Shown here piece by piece: positions 62,112 through 64,000 of a DNA stretch of 64,000 nucleotides. The notes beneath the pieces were generated by a model. That model saw nothing but the letters and a program-made list of their open reading frames with translations. It searched no databases and was not told where the DNA came from. This DNA is from Coriobacteriaceae bacterium (GTDB taxonomy: Bacteria; Actinomycetota; Coriobacteriia; Coriobacteriales; Coriobacteriaceae): NCBI GenBank assembly GCA_015062655.1, contig SUUG01000018.1:186001-250000 (forward strand), given 5' to 3'. Each line of letters begins with the position of its first letter. Position 1 is the first letter of the stretch. The translations under genes and the position numbers were made by a program.

Positions 62112-64000
62112 CTAATAGGGGCGCGCGTTTCGCATGCTCAACGCGACCGTCGTGCCGTTGTGCACGAGCGCGCTCGCCTGCGGCGTGACAAGGCCCGTCA
62201 CACCTCCGGCCAGAAGAGCCGAGTTGATGGCGATAACCTGGTGGAACGAGGAGCCCATCCGCCGCACGAGGCCCTGCGAGAGCCGCCGCAGCGCCACGAG
62301 CGAGGCGAGGTCGCCTTCGGACAGCGTGATGTCGGCCACCTCCTTGGCGATCGCGGTGCCCGATCCCATCGCGATGCCCACGTCTGCCGCCGAGAGCGCC
62401 GGGGAATCGTTCACGCCGTCGCCGACCATGACCACGCGGCTGCCCCCGGCCCGCAGCTCCTCCACGATCGTGTGCTTGCACTCGGGCAGCAGGTTCGCGC
62501 GAAACTCGGTGATCCCGGCCGCGGTCGCCACGCGGGCCGCCGCGCGCTCGTTGTCCCCCGTGAGCATGACGAGCCGCCTGAACCCGAGCGCCCGGAGCTC
62601 GGCGAGGGCCTCGACGGCCCCCTCGCGCAGCGGGTCCTCGATACCGATCGCACCGCGCAGCTCACCGTCGACGGCCAGGTAGAGCGTCGAGAGCCCGTCC
62701 ATCGTCCGCGCGATCTCGGCCGCCGCGTCCTCAGGGATCGCCACGTGCTCATCCTGCACAACGAAGTGCTCGGAGCCGATCACCACGCGCGCGCCGTTGA
62801 GCGCGCTCGCGATGCCGTGCGCGACGATGTACTCCACCTCGGCGTGGCGCTCACGGTGCTTGAGCCCGGCCTCCGCCGCCGCGTTCACCACGGCGCGGGC
62901 CACGGGATGCGGGAAGTGCTCCTCCAGGCAGGCCGAGAACCGCAGCACCTCCTCGGTGGACCAGCCGTCGAAACCGAGGATCTCCCGCACCTTCGGCGTG
63001 GCGGCGGTGAGCGTGCCCGTCTTGTCGAAGACGATGGTGTCGGCCGTGGCGAAGGCCTCGAAATGCTTGGACCCCTTGACGATGAAGCCCTCCCGGGCGC
63101 TTTGGCTCATGGCCGTGAGCACCGAGATGGCCCCCGTCAGCTTGAGCGCGCAGGAGTAGTCGACCATGAGGGCGGCCGAGGTGCGCTCGAGGTTGCGCGT
63201 TGTGATCGCAATGATGCCCGCAAGCAGGAAGTTCCAGGGAACGATCTTGTCGGCGAGGCTCTCGCGGCGCGCGAGGGACGCCGCCTTCAGGCGCTCGGAC
63301 TGCTCCACGAGGCTCACGATCGAGCGGAGCTTCGTGTTCTCAGCCGCAGCGCGGACGCGCACATAGATCTCCCCGTCCTCGACCGCGGTGCCGGCGAAGA
63401 CATCGTCGCCCGCGCCGCGCTCGAGCGCGAGCGGCTCGCCGGTGAGCGTGGACTGGTTGACCATCGCGATGCCGTGCTCGACGCTACCGTCAACCGGGAC
63501 GGGCATACCCGTGCGCACGACGATGAGATCCCCTGCGACGAGGTCCTCCGCGCGCACGCGCCGCTCCTCGGCCCCGCGCTCGTCTGGATCCCCTCCGGGA
63601 ATGAGCTGCGCGAAGTCGGGCACCTCGAGCAGCGAGTAGATGAGCTCGTTCTGGGAGCTCACGCGCGTGTAGTCCTCGAGCAGGCCGCCGAGGCCCAGCA
63701 GGAGCATCGTGCCGGCCGCGGTTTTGAAGTCGCCCTTCGCGAAGGAGATCCCGATGGCGGAGGCGTCGAGCACGGGGACATCGAGACGGCCGGCGGCGAG
63801 CGAGCGGATCGCATCGACCAGGAATCCGCGGTAGCTCCAGACGGCGTAGGCCGCCGAGAGGGGGGCCGGCAGGAACCAGCGGCGAGCGAGGTGGGCGCCG
63901 ATCAGCCAGGCGACATCGGCCAGAAGGTTGTGGATGCGCGGCGCCGCGCTCCCGGGATGGGAGCGGCGCGCCTCCCCCACGGAGGCGGCATCGACCGCGG
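62112..64000 (-). CDS. P1B-type heavy-metal ATPase with non-canonical TM6 motif (5' end outside window)
   Basis: About 630 residues visible. The frame stays open to the window edge, so the N-terminal part, probably a metal-binding domain, is missing. Core motifs: TGEPLALERG (TGE), DKTGTLTA (phosphorylated aspartate), HPVARAV (HP), TGDN and GDGVNDSPALSAADVG. The metal-site helix that normally reads CPC/SPC is DYSCALKL, lacking the proline. The transported metal is therefore uncertain; Mn, Zn or Fe-type export are possibilities. GTG 63980 could be an internal start but has no good ribosome site. Confidence 0.88.
   Translation of the reverse strand, partial: AVDAASVGEARRSHPGSAAPRIHNLLADVAWLIGAHLARRWFLPAPLSAAYAVWSYRGFLVDAIRSLAAGRLDVPVLDASAIGISFAKGDFKTAAGTMLLLGLGGLLEDYTRVSSQNELIYSLLEVPDFAQLIPGGDPDERGAEERRVRAEDLVAGDLIVVRTGMPVPVDGSVEHGIAMVNQSTLTGEPLALERGAGDDVFAGTAVEDGEIYVRVRAAAENTKLRSIVSLVEQSERLKAASLARRESLADKIVPWNFLLAGIIAITTRNLERTSAALMVDYSCALKLTGAISVLTAMSQSAREGFIVKGSKHFEAFATADTIVFDKTGTLTAATPKVREILGFDGWSTEEVLRFSACLEEHFPHPVARAVVNAAAEAGLKHRERHAEVEYIVAHGIASALNGARVVIGSEHFVVQDEHVAIPEDAAAEIARTMDGLSTLYLAVDGELRGAIGIEDPLREGAVEALAELRALGFRRLVMLTGDNERAAARVATAAGITEFRANLLPECKHTIVEELRAGGSRVVMVGDGVNDSPALSAADVGIAMGSGTAIAKEVADITLSEGDLASLVALRRLSQGLVRRMGSSFHQVIAINSALLAGGVTGLVTPQASALVHNGTTVALSMRNARPY

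Overview
This is a high-GC window of about two-thirds G+C. Genes are short-spaced and run mostly on the minus strand. The gene content (Gram-positive LPKTG surface protein, TAT/lipobox binding protein, DUF2207 protein, PTS sugar uptake, MurNAc recycling, Lar nickel-pincer system, no outer-membrane genes) points to a gut-type actinobacterium of class Coriobacteriia (Collinsella/Olsenella/Enorma-like). That assignment is inferred from gene style, not from a marker search. No prophage, CRISPR array, rRNA or complete insertion sequence is visible.

Layout. 1-2.4 kb: an ascorbate-type PTS operon (aldolase, IIA, IIB, IIC running off the left edge) divergent from a DeoR regulator. 3.5-5.3 kb: a BceS/BceR-like two-component system. 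5.7-16.4 kb: housekeeping genes and unknowns (purH, a DUF2207 protein, gluQ, ferritin, a TPR protein, a geranylgeranyl-reductase-like flavoprotein) with tRNA-Arg and tRNA-Ser. 16.4-21.3 kb: a complete MurNAc module (murR-murQ-murP-mupG) next to a small gene with an SOS-like palindrome upstream. 21.5-23.8 kb: an ABC ATPase with a permease gene broken by two frameshifts. 23.9-33.6 kb: serS, an SPFH protein, glyA, two tRNA-Leu, a Ppx/GppA phosphatase, a DivIC-like protein and eno. 34.9-38.2 kb: larC-larB and the divergent larE, which make the nickel-pincer nucleotide (NPN) cofactor. 38.3-43 kb: mazG, a YfcE-like phosphoesterase and a wall-anchored GH20 hexosaminidase. 43.5-46.3 kb: small genes separated by repeat-rich spacers. 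46.6-54 kb: an operon under a LacI regulator: fba, pfk, tpi, a LarA-family enzyme, pgi and a lactose/cellobiose-type PTS IIB. 54.5-59.4 kb: an SsuABC/TauABC-type importer followed by nagB-like and nagA genes. 59.8-64 kb: an unknown small gene, a Gx transporter, apbE and a P-type metal ATPase running off the right edge.

How it may work together. Surface GH20, MurNAc import and cleavage (MurP, MurQ, MupG) and NagA/NagB form a route for peptidoglycan or host-glycan amino sugars. The LacI operon carries a second, sequence-divergent set of upper-glycolysis enzymes together with a LarA-family racemase/epimerase. Its probable cofactor genes (larB, larC, larE) lie 12 kb away. Palindromes with a CG centre flank lacI and the ABC importer, and a related one lies upstream of the GH20 gene, so one LacI regulon may link glycan hydrolysis, uptake and this pathway. 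The most interesting reading is an NPN-dependent step in catabolism of a sugar rather than in lactate racemisation. The substrate cannot be named from sequence alone.

The intergenic spaces are unusually rich in structure. There are nine copies of a roughly 64-bp palindromic repeat (arms ATGCCGAGCGTTCG / CGAACGCTCGGCAT), a duplicated half-kilobase non-coding block bounded by that repeat, and several MITE-like inverted-repeat elements.
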